DNA of 64,000 nucleotides from JAEULH01 sp034382075 (GCA_034382075.1 JAXMOZ010000007.1:1-64000); one strand, 5' to 3'. Shown: positions 43,282 to 53,006, counted from the stretch's first letter. Numbers and translations are program-made. Notes: a model not told the origin generated them from the letters alone.

Positions 43282-44472
43282 CTACGAGCGCTGCGCCCGC
43301 GGCGTCAGCACCAGCCCCTCGGCGCCCTGACGCAGGATGAGGTCCTCCTGCTCCAGCGCCAGGCCGAGCTGCTCGGGCGTGCCGAAATGATGGATGTTGA
43401 TCACGGCCAAAGAGCGCGACAGCAGAACCACGTCGATCTTTTCAATGGTCTGCACCCGCTCCAGGCGCCGGCGCACCGTCAGCCAGTCGCTCAGGCCGGC
43501 GATGGGCACAGCGACCGACTCGATGGCGGCGTCGCCGGGCCTGACCAGGTTTTCCCGCTTCCACTGGTTTTGCACCTCGGTCATCGTCGCCTCGGCGGCG
43601 CGGGACAGAAGTTGATCGACGGTCTCGCCCTCCGCCGCGCCGTAGTGGCGGGTCGGCCCCTTCCTTGCGCCCTCCGGGCCATAAAGGGTCAGGGCGACGG
43701 CGACATCGGCCGCGCCGGAGGCGGTGTCGGTGTCGAGCACCGCGAACGGAACCAGGGCCTCGGACGCCTGATAACGGGTGGTGATCTCGGCGACCTTCTG
43801 CGGCTCGCCCACCGCCGCGTCTTCGGCGCCGATGATCTCGACGTCGGTCAAATCGCCGAGCGGCACCATCACCGGGACCAGCTGCCCGCCGGCCAGCGAC
43901 CGCCAGGCGCCGAACCACGGGTTCGGCTCCTCCCAAAGCACCAGCGCGCCGTCGCTGCGCAGCAGCGGGAGCACGACGATGGTCTTGGCCTGGGTAACGG
44001 CATAGGGCACGCCCTTACGCGACAGCAGGCTGCGGACCTCGTCCTCGTTGAAGGTGAAGTCCAGGGTCGCGAGGTAGCGCACGGAGGAGTACTTCTCGCC
44101 CGCGACCGAGAGGTCCTGGATCATCGTCTCGATCTGCCCGTCCGAGACTTGGCCGATCTTGGCCCGGTCGGAGGAGAGGGTCAGCCGATCCATGAGCTGC
44201 CAGAAGGCGTCGCGCGCCCCCTTGGCCATAGCCTGTTCGCGCGCCGCCGCCGCCGTCGCCGCGGTCACGTCGACCGCGACACCCCGCACCTCGAACAGGC
44301 CAGCCGGGGTGATGGCAACGGCCTCTGGCGCAGCCGCCGCACCGGGAGCCGGCTCAACACCGGGAGGCGGCGCCGGCCACACCTGCGCCGCCGCCGGGGA
44401 GAGGCAGAAAAGAGTTAGAAGAATGGCCGCGGCAATGGTTGGCCGGCCTCTCGGCGCGCGCCGATCGGTCAT
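43282..44472 (-). CDS. DUF2066 periplasmic protein
   Basis: 396 residues with a signal peptide (about 1-29, TIAAAILLTLFCLSPAAAQ). The DUF2066 region runs VRGVAVDVTAATAAAAREQAMAKGARDAFWQLMDRL and VRYLATLDFTFNEDEVRSLLSRKGVPYAVTQAKTIVVLPLL. The family's function is unknown. The ATG at 44472 is chosen because it gives the signal peptide. It is divergent from purM with only about 60 bp between the coding regions, and 19 nt before the AI-2E permease gene, so the two are probably co-transcribed. Confidence 0.88.
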   Translation of the reverse strand: MTDRRAPRGRPTIAAAILLTLFCLSPAAAQVWPAPPPGVEPAPGAAAAPEAVAITPAGLFEVRGVAVDVTAATAAAAREQAMAKGARDAFWQLMDRLTLSSDRAKIGQVSDGQIETMIQDLSVAGEKYSSVRYLATLDFTFNEDEVRSLLSRKGVPYAVTQAKTIVVLPLLRSDGALVLWEEPNPWFGAWRSLAGGQLVPVMVPLGDLTDVEIIGAEDAAVGEPQKVAEITTRYQASEALVPFAVLDTDTASGAADVAVALTLYGPEGARKGPTRHYGAAEGETVDQLLSRAAEATMTEVQNQWKRENLVRPGDAAIESVAVPIAGLSDWLTVRRRLERVQTIEKIDVVLLSRSLAVINIHHFGTPEQLGLALEQEDLILRQGAEGLVLTPRAQRS

Positions 44473-44534
44473 TGCAAGACGCCCCGGATCCAGTATGTTC
44501 GGCGCCTCTTCTAGCACGTCGGCCGGAGGAAGAC

Positions 44535-45593
44535 ATTAGCGGTTTCGGCTACAAGGCGGCCGGCGTGGACATCGACGCGGGCGCCCGGCTGGTGGAGGCG
44601 ATCAAGCCGCTCGCGGCCGCAACACGGCGCAGCGGGGTGCTCTCCAACCTCGGCGGGTTCGGGGCGCTGTTCGACCTGAAGGCGACCGGCTACCGCGATC
44701 CGGTCCTGGTCGCCGCCACCGACGGCGTCGGCACCAAGCTGAAGATCGCGATCGCCACCGGCCGCCACGCCACCGTCGGCATCGACCTCGTCGCCATGTG
44801 CGTCAACGATCTGGTCGTGCAAGGCGCGGAGCCCCTGTTCTTCCTCGACTATTTCGCGACCGGACGGCTCGACGTGGACAAGGGCCGCGACGTCGTCGCC
44901 GGCATTGCAGCCGGCTGCGAAGCCGCCGGCTGCGCCCTGATCGGCGGCGAGACGGCGGAGATGCCGGGCCTCTACGCCGAGGGCGATTACGACCTCGCCG
45001 GCTTTGCCGTCGGCGCCGTCGAGCGCGAGGCGATCCTGACCGGCGAGGGCGTCCGCAACGGCGACGTCGTTCTCGGCCTCGCCTCCTCGGGGCTGCACTC
45101 CAACGGCTTCTCGCTGGTGCGCCGGATCGTGGCCGAGACCGGGCAGGAGTACCATTGGCCGGCCCCCTTCTCGCCGGACGAGACCCTGGGCGAGGCGCTG
45201 CTCGCGCCGACCCGGATCTATGTCCGAAGCTGCCTCGCTGCGCTTTCCGCCGGCGGGGTCAAGGCGCTGGCGCACATCACCGGCGGCGGCCTCACCGATA
45301 ACATCCCCCGCGTGCTGCCCCAGGCGCTGGCGGTGGAGCTCGATGCGAGCACCTGGCCGCTGCCGCCGGTCATGGATTGGCTGGCGGAAGCCGCGGGCCT
45401 TCCCGCCGCCGAGCTGGCGCGCACCTTCAACTGCGGCCTCGGCATGGTCGCCATCGTGGATCCTGCCCGAGCCGAGGAGGTAAGCGCCGCGTTCACCGAG
45501 GCCGGCGAAACCGTCACCCGGGTCGGCCGGGTCGTCGGCCGCGATGGCCTGCCGGTCGTCATCCGCAACGCCGAGCGGTCGTGGCCGGCGTGA
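44535..45593 (+). CDS. purM: Phosphoribosylformylglycinamidine cyclo-ligase (AIR synthetase), likely ATT start
   Basis: PurM closes the imidazole ring in step five of purine synthesis. Family segments are YKAAGVDIDAGARLVEAIKPLA, VAATDGVGTKLKIA, IDLVAMCVNDLVVQGAEPLFFLDYF, GGETAEMPGLY, SSGLHSNGFSLVR and HITGGGLTDNIPRVLP. Homology begins at SGFGYKAAGVD. There is no ATG, GTG or TTG near it in frame, but GGAGG stands five bases before ATT at 44535, which would give a normal 352-residue protein. The frame is open back to ATG 44439 and TTG 44472; those would add 21-32 atypical residues and overlap or abut the divergent gene. Confidence 0.95.
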   Translation: MSGFGYKAAGVDIDAGARLVEAIKPLAAATRRSGVLSNLGGFGALFDLKATGYRDPVLVAATDGVGTKLKIAIATGRHATVGIDLVAMCVNDLVVQGAEPLFFLDYFATGRLDVDKGRDVVAGIAAGCEAAGCALIGGETAEMPGLYAEGDYDLAGFAVGAVEREAILTGEGVRNGDVVLGLASSGLHSNGFSLVRRIVAETGQEYHWPAPFSPDETLGEALLAPTRIYVRSCLAALSAGGVKALAHITGGGLTDNIPRVLPQALAVELDASTWPLPPVMDWLAEAAGLPAAELARTFNCGLGMVAIVDPARAEEVSAAFTEAGETVTRVGRVVGRDGLPVVIRNAERSWPA

Positions 45594-46243
45594 GCGGCAA
45601 GCTCAGGCTCGGGGTGCTGATCTCCGGGCGCGGCAGCAACCTGCAGGCGCTGATCGACGCCTGCGCCGGCCCCGAGTTTCCGGCCGAGATCGCGCTGGTC
45701 ATCTCCAACGTCGAGGGCGTCTACGGTCTGGAGCGCGCATCCAAGGCCGGCATCCCGAGCCGGGTGATCGACCACAAGCTTTTTGCCTCCCGCGGCGATT
45801 TCGAGCAGGCGCTGACGGAAGCGCTGCGCGATGCCGGCTGCGGCCTCGTCTGCCTCGCCGGGTTCATGCGCCTGCTCACCGCCCCCTTCGTCGAGGCTTG
45901 GTGGGACCGGTTGATAAACATCCACCCGTCGCTGCTGCCGGCCTTCCGCGGACTGCATACCCACGAGCGGGTGCTGGAGTACGGCGCCAGGTTCAGCGGC
46001 TGCACCGTTCACTTCGTCCGCCCGGCCATGGACGACGGCCCGATCATCGTCCAGGCGGCGGTGCCGGTTCTGGACGGCGACGAAGCGGATGGCCTCGCCG
46101 CCCGGATCCTGGTCCAGGAGCACCGGATCTACCCGCTGGCGGTGCGGCTGATTGCCGAGCGCCGGATCCGCGTCGAGGAGACCCGGGTGCGCGTCGATAG
46201 GGCCGAGGCGCCTGAGGCGGCGCTGGTCAACCCGCCGGGCTGA
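45590..46243 (+). CDS. purN: Phosphoribosylglycinamide formyltransferase
   Basis: 217 residues; transfers a formyl group from 10-formyl-THF to GAR in purine synthesis. Seen are RLGVLISGRGSNLQALIDAC, the catalytic INIHPSLLPAFRGLHTHERVLEYGA with Asn and His, and TVHFVRPAMDDGPIIVQAAVPV with the catalytic Asp region. The GTG at 45590 overlaps the purM stop (GTGA), so the pair is coupled. Another GTG nine bases earlier is possible. Confidence 0.97.
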   Translation: MSGKLRLGVLISGRGSNLQALIDACAGPEFPAEIALVISNVEGVYGLERASKAGIPSRVIDHKLFASRGDFEQALTEALRDAGCGLVCLAGFMRLLTAPFVEAWWDRLINIHPSLLPAFRGLHTHERVLEYGARFSGCTVHFVRPAMDDGPIIVQAAVPVLDGDEADGLAARILVQEHRIYPLAVRLIAERRIRVEETRVRVDRAEAPEAALVNPPG

Positions 46244-46564
46244 GGCGGGCGCGACGGCGCGGTGCTGCCCTCGTCGCGGTTAAAGCCGCCCTCACCCGCC
46301 CGCTGCGCGGGGCGCACTGCTTCGCGGTGCGCCTCTCCCACTTCGTGGCGAGGGCAAGGAGGGCGCGGCCTCGACACGTACCCCGCTCCGACGGCTGCGC
46401 CGCGGGAGAAGGGAAGGTCACGGGATCTTGCCGCGCAACTCCCTCTCCCGTGCGGAGATCAGACACACAAGAGGGTCGGGGTGAGGGGCTTGTCGTCTTT
46501 CCTTCTTCAGGCGCCGGGCTCTGGCTCCCAGGCGGGACAGGCCCAGCAGCCGCTCCGGGCTGCC
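46244..46564. repeat. Intergenic region with palindrome-like repeat sequence
   Basis: 321 bp between the convergent purN and ndk genes. I see no credible gene. It contains CTCTCCC and GAGGG blocks in opposite orientation (CGCCTCTCCC near 46330, CTCCCTCTCCCGTGC near 46440, GGTCGGGGTGAGGGG near 46480), typical of dispersed palindromes that often close high-GC transcripts. Confidence 0.5.
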
Positions 46565-46987
46565 TCAGCCGACGATCTCGATGTCGGCGAAGAAGAAGCC
46601 GATCTCCTTCACCGCATTCTCGGGCGAGTCTGAGCCGTGGACGGCGTTTTCCTGGACGTTCTGGCCGAAGGCGGCGCGCACGGTGCCCGGCTCGGCGTTG
46701 GCGGGGTTGGTGGCGCCCATGATCTCGCGGTTCTTGGTGATTGCGCTCTCGCCTTCCAGAACCTGCGCGACGACCGGGCCCGAGCACATGTACTCGACGA
46801 GCTCGCCGTAGAACGGCCGCTCGGCGTGGACCGCGTAGAACTGCTGCGCCATCTCCTTGCTCAGCCGCAGCCGCTTCTGCGCCACGACCTTGAGGCCGCC
46901 GTCCTCGAACATCGCGACGATCTTGCCGGTGACGTTGCGCGCCGTCGCGTCCGGCTTGATGATGGACAGAGTGCGTTCAGCGGCCAT
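46565..46987 (-). CDS. ndk: Nucleoside diphosphate kinase
   Basis: 140 residues, the usual Ndk length. It transfers phosphate from ATP to NDPs through phospho-His117 in the NAVHGSDS active-site motif. Also seen are RTLSIIKPDATARN at the N-terminus and FYGELVEYMCSGPVV. Its position convergent with purMN is common in Rhodospirillales-type genomes. It is monocistronic as far as the window shows. Confidence 0.98.
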   Translation of the reverse strand: MAAERTLSIIKPDATARNVTGKIVAMFEDGGLKVVAQKRLRLSKEMAQQFYAVHAERPFYGELVEYMCSGPVVAQVLEGESAITKNREIMGATNPANAEPGTVRAAFGQNVQENAVHGSDSPENAVKEIGFFFADIEIVG

Positions 46988-47177
46988 GGCCAGGTTCCCT
47001 TCTTCTCGATCCGGTTGATTTGGAATTGCCCGAGCGTTCGCCCGAAGGATGCTCGTTTTACCCGCACGGACGGCAGGGGTCCTGCCGCAACAGGCCGGCC
47101 TTATAGACCCGGCGCCGGGTCAAGGGCAAGCGCGACGCCCGCGGCGCGACGCCCGCGGCGCCCTATGCCCGCGACCC

Positions 47178-49925
47178 TCAGCCCGCATCGGCCGGCGGGG
47201 TTTCGGCCATCCGCCGCCGCCAGTAGGCGGGGATCTCCTTGCGGTAGCGGCGCATGACCAGGTTGGCGAGCAGCCCGGTCCAGCCGGTCTGGTGCGCGGC
47301 GCCTAGCCCCTCCCCCGTTTCCCCGTGGAAGTGCTCGTAGAACAACAGCAGGTCGCGCCAGTGGGGATCGACGGCGAACGGCTTCTGCCCGGCGAGCGCC
47401 GGCGGGGTCGATGCGCCGCCGCGGCGGTAGAGATCGACCAGCCGGTCCGCGATCAGCGTCGCGATCTCGGCCAAGCCGATCTTCTGCCCGCCGAGGCAGG
47501 GCACGGCGACCCGGAAGCCGTCGCCGAGGAAGCGGTGGAACTTCTCGATCGACTGGATCAGCAGGTAGTTCACCGGCAGCCAGATCGGCCCGCGCCAGTT
47601 GGAGTTGCCGCCGAACATGGGCGAGGTGGACTCGCCCGGGACGTACTCGATCATCGCCTCGCCGACGCCCTGGAGAACGCCCAGGTCCCGTTTCTCGGCG
47701 TGGGCCTTGCTGACGCTGCGCACGCCGAACCGGCTGAGGAACTCCTTTTCGTCCAGCATCCGGGTGAGGATGCGCGGCAGCATGGTGTGATCGACCAGGG
47801 CCAGCAGGTGCTCGCCGCGGGCGTTCTCGGTATCCGGGCAGGCGCAGATGACGTGCCCCTGGAAGCGGCCGCCCTTATGGCCGTGCAGCCTTGCTGCAAA
47901 GCGGGGCGCATGGGCGAGTAGCCGCTGGTCGACCACCTCGGTCGCGAACAGCGGGATCAGCCCGACCATGGAGTAGACGTCGACCCGCTGGACCTGGCCG
48001 TCCGGGCAGACGATCAGGTCCTTGAAGAAGCCGCTTTCCGGGTCCCACAGCGAAACCCCGGTGCCGCTGTAGCCGCCGATGGCGTCGGCGATCGCCAGGA
48101 ACTGCTCATAGGTGGCAAGGGCGATGTCCTCGTACTCCGGATCGACCGCGGTGATCTCCAGCGCGATCATGGTCATGTCGAGGGCGAACATCGCCATCCA
48201 GCCGGTGGCGTCGGCCTGCTTCAGGCTGTAGCCGAACGGCAGCGGATGCGAGCGGTCGAACACCGAGATGTTGTCGAGGCCGAGGAAGCCGCCCTCGAAG
48301 ACGTTGTGGCCGTCGGCGTCCTTGCGGTTGATCCACCAGGCGTAGTTCAAGAGCAGCTTGTGGAAGACGCGCTTGAGGAAGCCGTGGTCGCCCTCGCCCC
48401 GCTGCACCCGCTCGGCGCGAAAGGCCTTCAGCGCCGCCATGGCGTGCACCGGCGGGTTCACGTCGGAGAAGTTCCATTCGTAGGCGGGGATCTGGCCGTT
48501 GGGATGCAGGTAGCGGTCGGCCAGCATCAGCTCGACCTGCTCCTTGGCGAAGTCGACATCGGCCAGGGCCAGCGCGCTGCAGTGGAAGGCGAGGTCCCAG
48601 GCGGCGAACCAGGGATACTCCCAGGCGTCCGGCATCGACAGCACGTCGGCCGCCTTCAGCGTCTTCCAGCCGTGGTTGCGGCCATACCCCCGGCTGTCGG
48701 GGGGCGGAAAGGCGTCGCCCTCAAGCCAACGCTCGACGTCGTAGTGGTAGAACTGCTTGGTCCAGATCATCCCGGCGAGCGCCTGGCGGAGGATCTGCTG
48801 GTCCTGTGGCGCGGCCTGCGGCTGGAGTTCGTAGAAGAACACGTCGGCCTCGGCGCGGCGCTTCGTCAGCAACACCTCGCTGCGCGAGAACGGCGTCGCC
48901 ATCGACTTTGCCGACAGCACCAGGTCCAGGCGCACGCACTGGCCGGCGGGAACGTTGTAGCCGTGCCAGGCGGCGAACTTGCTGCCACGGTGCTCCGGAT
49001 TGACCGCGTCCCGAACGCCATCGACGACCCGGCGATGGAAGGCGTCCTTGACGTAAGGGCTTTCGTTCCTGGTCCCGAACAGCGCCTGGTTGTTGGTTTC
49101 GTTTTCGGTAAACAGTTCCTCGGCAGGCTGGTGGCCGTAGAGGAAGTAGTGGCCGAGCGCCGGGTGTTCGGCGCGGGCGCACCAGGCGGCCCCCAGCGGC
49201 GCGCTTTGCGAGCGGATCTCGGGGCGGCCCCGCGGGGGGCCCTCGCCGTCGCCCGCCGCCTTCCCCCACGACCAGGTATTGCGGAACCACAGCGTCGGCA
49301 ACAGGTGCAGTTCCGCCGCCTCCGGGCCGCGGTTCCAGGCCTCGATGCGGATGTGGATCTCGCGGTCGTCGGCCTTGGCGTAGGTCACCGAGACGTCGAA
49401 GTAGCGGCCGCCCTCGAAGCAGCCGGCCTCCACCGGGCCGAACGGCGGGCTCAGCCGGTCGCGGCTGGCGTTCTCCTCGACCAGCGCCTCGTACGGGAAG
49501 GCACATTGCGGATACTTGTAGAGGTAGCGGAGATAGCTGTGGCTCGGCGTTGCGTCGACGTAGAAGTAGATCTCCTTCACGTCCTCGCCACGGTTGCCCT
49601 GGGGCCCGGTCAGGCCGAAGGCCCGCTCCTTGAGCATCCGGTCGCGGCCGTTCCACAAGGCGAGGGCGAAGCAGAGGATCTGGTTCTCGTCGGAGATGCC
49701 GCCAAGACCGTCTTCGTTCCAGCGGTAGGCGCGCGAGCGGGCATGCTCATGGGGCAGGAAGCCCCAGGCGTCGCCCTCGGCGCTGTAGTCCTCCCGCACC
49801 GTGCCCCAGGCGCGTTCGGAGAGGTATGGCCCCCACAGCCGCCAGTTCTCGACGCCGGCGCGCTGGTTCTCCAGCCGCTGCCGCTCGGCGTTGAGGCCCC
49901 CGCCGTCCGCTTGTGCTTCGTCCAT
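47178..49925 (-). CDS. Large GH63/MGH1-like glycoside hydrolase
   Basis: 915-residue cytosolic protein with an (alpha/alpha)6-barrel C-terminal half, like glucosidases of the GH63 and mannosylglycerate hydrolase-like group. Segments seen are WGPYLSERAWGTVREDYS at the N-terminus, FHRRVVDGVRDAVNPEHRGSK, WEYPWFAAWDLAFHCSALALAD (probable catalytic Asp region), NGQIPAYEWNFSDVNPPVHAMAA, FEGGFLGLDNISVFDRS, and MFGGNSNWRGPIWLPVNYLLI. The substrate may be a glucosyl- or mannosyl-glycerate or oligosaccharide; not determined. The start at 49925 follows from homology; the frame runs open to 51389 across an antisense phase of the rRNA methyltransferase gene, which is a high-GC artefact. Confidence 0.88.
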   Translation of the reverse strand: MDEAQADGGGLNAERQRLENQRAGVENWRLWGPYLSERAWGTVREDYSAEGDAWGFLPHEHARSRAYRWNEDGLGGISDENQILCFALALWNGRDRMLKERAFGLTGPQGNRGEDVKEIYFYVDATPSHSYLRYLYKYPQCAFPYEALVEENASRDRLSPPFGPVEAGCFEGGRYFDVSVTYAKADDREIHIRIEAWNRGPEAAELHLLPTLWFRNTWSWGKAAGDGEGPPRGRPEIRSQSAPLGAAWCARAEHPALGHYFLYGHQPAEELFTENETNNQALFGTRNESPYVKDAFHRRVVDGVRDAVNPEHRGSKFAAWHGYNVPAGQCVRLDLVLSAKSMATPFSRSEVLLTKRRAEADVFFYELQPQAAPQDQQILRQALAGMIWTKQFYHYDVERWLEGDAFPPPDSRGYGRNHGWKTLKAADVLSMPDAWEYPWFAAWDLAFHCSALALADVDFAKEQVELMLADRYLHPNGQIPAYEWNFSDVNPPVHAMAALKAFRAERVQRGEGDHGFLKRVFHKLLLNYAWWINRKDADGHNVFEGGFLGLDNISVFDRSHPLPFGYSLKQADATGWMAMFALDMTMIALEITAVDPEYEDIALATYEQFLAIADAIGGYSGTGVSLWDPESGFFKDLIVCPDGQVQRVDVYSMVGLIPLFATEVVDQRLLAHAPRFAARLHGHKGGRFQGHVICACPDTENARGEHLLALVDHTMLPRILTRMLDEKEFLSRFGVRSVSKAHAEKRDLGVLQGVGEAMIEYVPGESTSPMFGGNSNWRGPIWLPVNYLLIQSIEKFHRFLGDGFRVAVPCLGGQKIGLAEIATLIADRLVDLYRRGGASTPPALAGQKPFAVDPHWRDLLLFYEHFHGETGEGLGAAHQTGWTGLLANLVMRRYRKEIPAYWRRRMAETPPADAG

Positions 49926-50017
49926 GGATCCTCCGCCGCGCGCATCCGTCCCGAAAGCAAACGATACGGCGCATGACGTAGGAAGGCGATGGCTCTGTTT
50001 TGCGCCCGCGCCGCGGG

Positions 50018-51355
50018 TCAGCGCGCGAACACGGCGGCGAGCTCGAGGTGGGCCGACCAGAGGAACTGGTCGACGGGGGTCAGCTTGACCAGCCGGTAGC
50101 CGCCGCCCGAGAGAATCTTCGCGTCGCGGACGAAGGTGTCGGGGTTGCAGGAGACGCAGACCGCCACCGGCACCTTCGACGCCGCCAGCGCCCGCGCCTG
50201 CTCCCTCGCCCCGGCCCGCGGCGGATCCAGCACCACCGCATCGAACCGGTCGAGTTCCTCCGCCGCGAGCGGCCGGGCGAAGAGGTTGCGCCGCTCCGTG
50301 GCAAGCCGCGGGTTGCCCCGCGCGGCCGCCGCCAGCGCGTCCACTGCGTCGGGGTCGGCATCGATGGCGTGCACCCGCGCTCCGGCAGCCGCCAGCGGCA
50401 GGGCGAAGGTGCCGACGCCGCAGAACAGGTCCGCGACCGCCCCCGCTCCCTCCGTACCCTCGAGGACCGCGTCTACCAGCGCCGCCTCGCCCCGCGCCGT
50501 GGCCTGGAGAAAGCAGCCGGGCGCGACCGCCACCGGGACGCCGGCGATCACGACCTGCGCCGGCCGCCGCTGGACCACCGGCTCCGCCGGCGCGGATGCG
50601 TCCTTGCGCCAGGACAGCCGCGCCAAGTCGGCCTCGTGGGCGAAGCGGGCCAACCGCTCGAACAGCGCCGGCGGTGGCGGCTTCGGCCAGTTGAGGACGA
50701 CGTCGAGGCCGCCGTCGAGCAGCACCACGGCGATCCGGGTGCGCCGGCCGGGAGCGAGGATGTCGGCGAGCAGAGCCCGCAGGGCCGGCAGCAGGGCCAC
50801 GATCCGCGGGGCGAGAACGAGGCAGGTCGCGAGGTCCACGACCGCATGGCTGTGGGTTTCGGCGAAGCCCAGCGCGATCCGCCCGCCGCTCCCTGCCCTG
50901 CTCTCGACGCTGAGGGTCGCCCGCCTGCGCTCTCCCGCAGCAATTGTCACCGCCGGGCGAAGTTCGTAGCCGGCGATGTCCGCCTTCGCCAGGGCGCCGG
51001 TGAGCCGTCCGATCTTCCAGGCCAGGTAGGCGCTGGGATCCAGGTGCTGCAACGAGCAGCCGCCGCAGCGGCCGAAGTGCGGGCACGGCGGCTCGACGCG
51101 CTCCGGCGACCGATCCAGGATCTCGACGATCTCCGCGGCGAAACCGTCGGCCCGCGCCTCGCCGATCCGCACCCGGACCCGCTCTCCCGGCAGGGTCCCG
51201 GCGATGTAAAGCCGCCTGCCGTCGGGCATCAGCGCCACCCCGTCGCCCCGCCCGCCGAGCCGCTCGACCAGCACCTCGACGAGCCCGGCCGGGGCCACGG
51301 GCAGCGGAGAGCGCACCGCCCGCACCGGCCGGGAGCGACTGCTTGAGCGCTTCAT
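50018..51355 (-). CDS. RlmD/TrmA-type 23S rRNA (uracil-5-)-methyltransferase
   Basis: 445-residue class I SAM RNA methyltransferase. A TRAM-like domain lies at about 23-75. An Fe-S cluster is suggested by Cys91, Cys97 and Cys100 (CPHFGRCGGCSLQHL) and Cys178. The Rossmann part has VADLFCGVGTFALPLAAAGARVHAIDAD and DAVVLDPPRAG; the nucleophile Cys lies in VCVSCNPDTF and the general base in the final segment. The family methylates uracil C5 in 23S rRNA; whether U1939 is the site is not shown. It sits upstream of the glycosidase on the same strand. Confidence 0.9.
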   Translation of the reverse strand: MKRSSSRSRPVRAVRSPLPVAPAGLVEVLVERLGGRGDGVALMPDGRRLYIAGTLPGERVRVRIGEARADGFAAEIVEILDRSPERVEPPCPHFGRCGGCSLQHLDPSAYLAWKIGRLTGALAKADIAGYELRPAVTIAAGERRRATLSVESRAGSGGRIALGFAETHSHAVVDLATCLVLAPRIVALLPALRALLADILAPGRRTRIAVVLLDGGLDVVLNWPKPPPPALFERLARFAHEADLARLSWRKDASAPAEPVVQRRPAQVVIAGVPVAVAPGCFLQATARGEAALVDAVLEGTEGAGAVADLFCGVGTFALPLAAAGARVHAIDADPDAVDALAAAARGNPRLATERRNLFARPLAAEELDRFDAVVLDPPRAGAREQARALAASKVPVAVCVSCNPDTFVRDAKILSGGGYRLVKLTPVDQFLWSAHLELAAVFAR

Positions 51356-51742
51356 GAGCTAATTCCGCCGCAGCAATGCCGGAGGGCACGTGGCCGCTTT
51401 CCCACCGCTTGGGCGCTAGGCGGTCCTGCGCAAGGTGGCGATGAGCCGCTCCAGCCGCTATTCATCTGAGCGTAAATCGGCCTTTGAGTGCGGGATTCGG
51501 GCGGCCTCGCGCTTGTGCGTCGGGTTGCAAGCGAAAGGCGGGACCGTGGGAAAATAGGTGGATATTCCTAGGACTGGAATGTATGGTGGCGGCCAGTCCA
51601 TGGCAGCGTCCGTCGGCGGTGATCGCATCTACCGCTGCCCCGAGCCGCCGGGACTTCACTTCTCGCCTTCTCTGCTTCCCACGTCAACCGCGGCCGCCGC
51701 GGCCGCGGCCTCGCGTTCACGACAACTGCAATGGGGTTCCAC
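51356..51742. other. Gene-free divergent region, rlmD-type gene and GH16
   Basis: About 390 bp between divergent genes. I find no gene with homology. Two signal-like stretches stand out: AT-richer sequence around 51455-51480 and 51548-51580 (GGAAAATAGGTGGATATTCC), which may hold promoters for either side. A (GCC)-rich run lies at 51690-51715. Confidence 0.4.
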
Positions 51743-52729
51743 ATGTTTGCTCGCATGGCCATTGGCTGCTTCGTCTCCTGCCTTTGTGCCTCTCCGCTGG
51801 CCCACGCCGCTGGAGGCGCCGGGGACACGGCGTCCGGCGCGCCCGCCGCACCAAGCATCGCTCAACAGGAAGTTCAGGTGGCCGCAGCCGGAGTTGCGGC
51901 AGGCGATCCGCTGAAGGAAGCGCGCCTGAAGGAGGGGCTGGTGCCGCCGGGCTACTGTCTCGTCTGGGGGGACGAGTTCAACGAACTGGCGCTGGACGCG
52001 CGCCCGCCCTGGTCATCCTATTTCCGCTCCTGGAATACGCGCCACCTGGCCGGGAACGGTGACGAGGGCGTCAAACTCCACGACGACATGGTGCTTTCTA
52101 ACGGAGCTACCGTCGGAACGGCACTTCGCCAGGATGGACGGTGGGGCAACCGCACGCATTTTTTGCATGATCCTTCACAGGGGACACTCAAGCTGCGGGC
52201 GTTCCCTGTGAGCGAGGAACTCCGGCCACAGGTCTGGGGATTTCCATACGTGGCATCGATGATCAGTGCTGATCTCGCTCCGGGCCAAGTTTATGGTTAC
52301 TGGGAGATACGGGCGCGCATCAACGCCATCGGCGCCGGGCACCACTTGGCATTTTGGCTTCTGCCGGACGACGGCTCCTGGCCGCCGGAGGTGGACATCT
52401 TCGAGGTGGTGGGTCCCAAGCCGACGGAGTTTTCCGCTAATCTGCACCTCCCCGCCGGCCAGGCGAAACCGGGGATGACGTTTTACCAGGAACCTCCTAC
52501 GCCGGATGGGTTTCACACCTTTGCCTTCGAGTGGACGCCCACGACCATGCGCTGGCTCATCGACGGCAAGGTCATCCGCACCCACCCGAACTACCTCCCG
52601 GCCAAGCCGCTGCACCCGCTGATCTCCTGGGAGATCGGCTCGAACTGGCCGGGCAAGCCCGACCAGACGACCCCCTGGCCAGCGGAAGCGGAGATCGACT
52701 ACATCCGCGTCTACAAGAAGAGCCCATGA
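51743..52729 (+). CDS. Secreted GH16 family glycoside hydrolase
   Basis: 328 residues. A signal peptide (about 1-22) ends near AHA. After a low-complexity linker, the GH16 beta-jelly roll has GYCLVWGDEFNEL, YGYWEIRARINAIGAGHHLAFWLLP, and the catalytic EVDIFE motif (two Glu flanking Asp), then HTFAFEWTPTTMRWLIDGKVIRTH. Enzymes of this family cut beta-1,3/1,4-glucans, agar-like galactans or exopolysaccharides. It sits in the polysaccharide cluster, so it may trim or release the polymer. The ATG at 51743 with GGGG upstream is preferred over 51731. Confidence 0.92.
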   Translation: MFARMAIGCFVSCLCASPLAHAAGGAGDTASGAPAAPSIAQQEVQVAAAGVAAGDPLKEARLKEGLVPPGYCLVWGDEFNELALDARPPWSSYFRSWNTRHLAGNGDEGVKLHDDMVLSNGATVGTALRQDGRWGNRTHFLHDPSQGTLKLRAFPVSEELRPQVWGFPYVASMISADLAPGQVYGYWEIRARINAIGAGHHLAFWLLPDDGSWPPEVDIFEVVGPKPTEFSANLHLPAGQAKPGMTFYQEPPTPDGFHTFAFEWTPTTMRWLIDGKVIRTHPNYLPAKPLHPLISWEIGSNWPGKPDQTTPWPAEAEIDYIRVYKKSP

Positions 52730-53006
52730 CCCATTCGCTCGTCTTCCGGCCCGAAATCCTTCGTCGTCTTCCGGACCGACACCCTTGCCGGCAGGATTTC
52801 TCGCCGCACCGGCGTTGCTCCGCAGGCGTTTGCCCGCGGAGCGATCCGGCGAGGAGAGGGGCGCCTCGCCCCGGCCGGCGGGTGCCGGGTAGGCGGGTGA
52901 CGCGGCACCGTCACTTTTTCGGGGCTTCGTTCGCCGGCCGCGACGGCGCCCGCGGCCGGGCGGAGGCGGCGGCTGTCGTGGACGCGCCCTTGCCCGGCGT
53001 CGGCGC

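Noticed and set aside
41234..43340. Long plus-strand frames opposite hdaA and the AI-2E permease
   Set aside because: Low-complexity antisense frames; both minus-strand genes have clear homology and overlap normally.
44493..44539. purM start via ATG 44493 and a frameshift
   Set aside because: That frame reaches TAG immediately (GGRH then stop) and its residues do not match PurM; the ATT with a good SD is simpler.
47178..51389. One 1403-residue protein covering the glycosidase and more
   Set aside because: The upstream part is a non-coding phase of the RlmD-type gene on the same strand, which has strong homology of its own; high GC removes stops.
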